Positions 63,533 through 64,000 of a stretch of 64,000 bases of DNA are shown piece by piece. The stretch is from Pseudomonas chlororaphis (GTDB taxonomy: Bacteria > Pseudomonadota > Gammaproteobacteria > Pseudomonadales > Pseudomonadaceae). The notes below the pieces were generated by a model. The model saw only the letters and a program-made list of their open reading frames with translations, had not been told where the DNA came from and did not search any database. Within the stretch, counting starts at the first letter, position 1, and each line of letters starts with the position of its first letter. The DNA lies in the NCBI RefSeq assembly GCF_001921865.1, contig NZ_MSCT01000002.1, positions 290,059 to 354,058 on the forward strand. The letters are read 5' to 3'. Position numbers and translations under genes: made by a program.

Positions 63533-63880
63533 ATGAAAACCCGTTACCTCGTTCTGCTGCTTGCCCCGTTGTTCAGCACCGCCGCCCTGGCCGCCGGCTA
63601 CACCGGCCCGGGCGCCCAGGCGGTGACCACCGTCGCGGCGGCCAACGACGCTGCGGACGATACGCCGGTGGTGTTGCAGGGCCATGTGACCAAGAAGCTG
63701 AACAACGACGACAAGTACGAGTTCAAGGATGCCAGCGGCACTATCACCGTCGAGATCGACGACGAAGACCTACCGCCGGTGGCGTTCAACGAGAAGACCC
63801 AGGTCAAGCTGACCGGCGAGGTCGAGAAAGGACTGATGAAGCGCGAGATCGATGTCGATCTGGTGGAGATCGTCAACTAA
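63533..63880 (+). CDS. BOF / YgiW-YdeI family periplasmic OB-fold protein
   Basis: This 115-residue protein has a signal peptide cleaved after residue 20 (ALA, before AGYTGPG) and a bacterial OB-fold domain (GHVTKKLNNDDKYEFKDASGTITVEIDDED, then VKLTGEVEKG and VDLVEIVN). The AGYTGPG start after cleavage is typical of YgiW/YdeI proteins, which are linked to stress tolerance in enterobacteria and may bind small cationic ligands. Its target here is unknown. A terminator precedes and follows it, so it is transcribed alone. Confidence 0.85.
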   Translation: MKTRYLVLLLAPLFSTAALAAGYTGPGAQAVTTVAAANDAADDTPVVLQGHVTKKLNNDDKYEFKDASGTITVEIDDEDLPPVAFNEKTQVKLTGEVEKGLMKREIDVDLVEIVN

Positions 63881-63900
63881 GCCGATCGACCGCTGTCACC

Positions 63901-63953
63901 CAGGCCGGCGACCGGGCCCGACGCATTGCGCGCCGGGTCGGGTCGCCGGCCTG
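63901..63953. terminator. Long hairpin between the BOF gene and the next, opposing gene
   Basis: CAGGCCGGCGACC (63901-63913) and its exact inverse (63941-63953) form a 13-base-pair outer stem with partial inner pairing. It lies between convergent genes and may end both transcripts, although the flanking T-run is weak. Confidence 0.65.
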
Positions 63954-63966
63954 TTCGTTTGCGGGA

Positions 63967-64000
63967 TTACGCGCTGGCCAGCGGCGGCAGCTTGGCCAGC
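63967..64000 (-). CDS. 3' end of a truncated opposing gene
   Basis: Read on the minus strand, eleven codons of unknown product (ending LAKLPPLASA) run to a TAA stop at 63967-63969. The rest lies beyond the window, so no identity can be given. Confidence 0.4.
   Translation of the reverse strand, partial: LAKLPPLASA

Overview
This window looks like a stretch of core chromosome from a fluorescent-group Pseudomonas (P. fluorescens / P. protegens / P. chlororaphis type). The gene order hut - pip-dtd - opgGH - amino acid ABC transporter - chemoreceptor - rsmE-tatCBA-hisEI - ubiBJE - pha - hslVU - argS - priA - rpmE - maeB - ponA - pilMNOPQ - aroKB - damX - gltBD - hemE matches the order I remember for Pseudomonas chromosomes. 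GC content is high and even. The intergenic REP repeats are of Pseudomonas type. I see no tRNA, rRNA, insertion sequence, prophage or CRISPR array.

Layout. 0-9.8 kb (+): the distal hut block for histidine use, with an ABC uptake system (hutX/W/V-like), two tandem histidase-family genes (hutH1, hutH2), a permease (hutT), imidazolonepropionase (hutI) and formylglutamate deformylase (hutG). 10-11.4 kb: pip and dtd. 11.7-16.1 kb: opgGH for osmoregulated periplasmic glucans. 16.4-19.1 kb: a polar amino acid ABC transporter. 19.2-27.3 kb (-): a chemoreceptor, then rsmE, tatABC, hisIE and ubiEJB, many with overlapping starts and stops. 27.4-34.4 kb: the medium-chain polyhydroxyalkanoate (PHA) locus, with phaI-phaF running towards phaC1-phaZ-phaC2-phaD. 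34.7-42.2 kb (-): a DUF971 gene, hslVU, a SPOR-domain protein, argS and priA. 42.3-44.9 kb (+): rpmE, a secreted nuclease and malic enzyme. 45-47.4 kb (-): ponA, divergent from the type IV pilus operon pilMNOPQ, which is followed by aroK, aroB, damX, gltB, gltD, hemE and a small periplasmic BOF-domain gene. Each end carries a few codons of a truncated neighbour.

How the genes work together. The hut products bring in histidine and convert it through urocanate (urocanase lies outside the window) to glutamate. GltBD makes glutamate from glutamine and 2-oxoglutarate. The pha cluster stores excess carbon. Sequence motifs suggest that hut and pha share a control layer: AANAANAA motifs, the type bound by Hfq/Crc, lie at the starts of hutH2, hutT and phaC1. 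A sigma-54-like promoter precedes phaC1.

Most notable observation. HutH1 is an intact 507-residue member of the histidase family, but relative to its neighbour HutH2 it lacks exactly the three codons for the Ala-Ser-Gly triad that forms the MIO cofactor. Two further active-site positions are also changed. It is either a pseudoenzyme retained in the hut operon or a lyase-fold protein with another role. Other points of interest are a rho-independent terminator built into the first codons of the nuclease gene, REP pairs placed inside operons, and several starts that need care (for example TTG for hslV).
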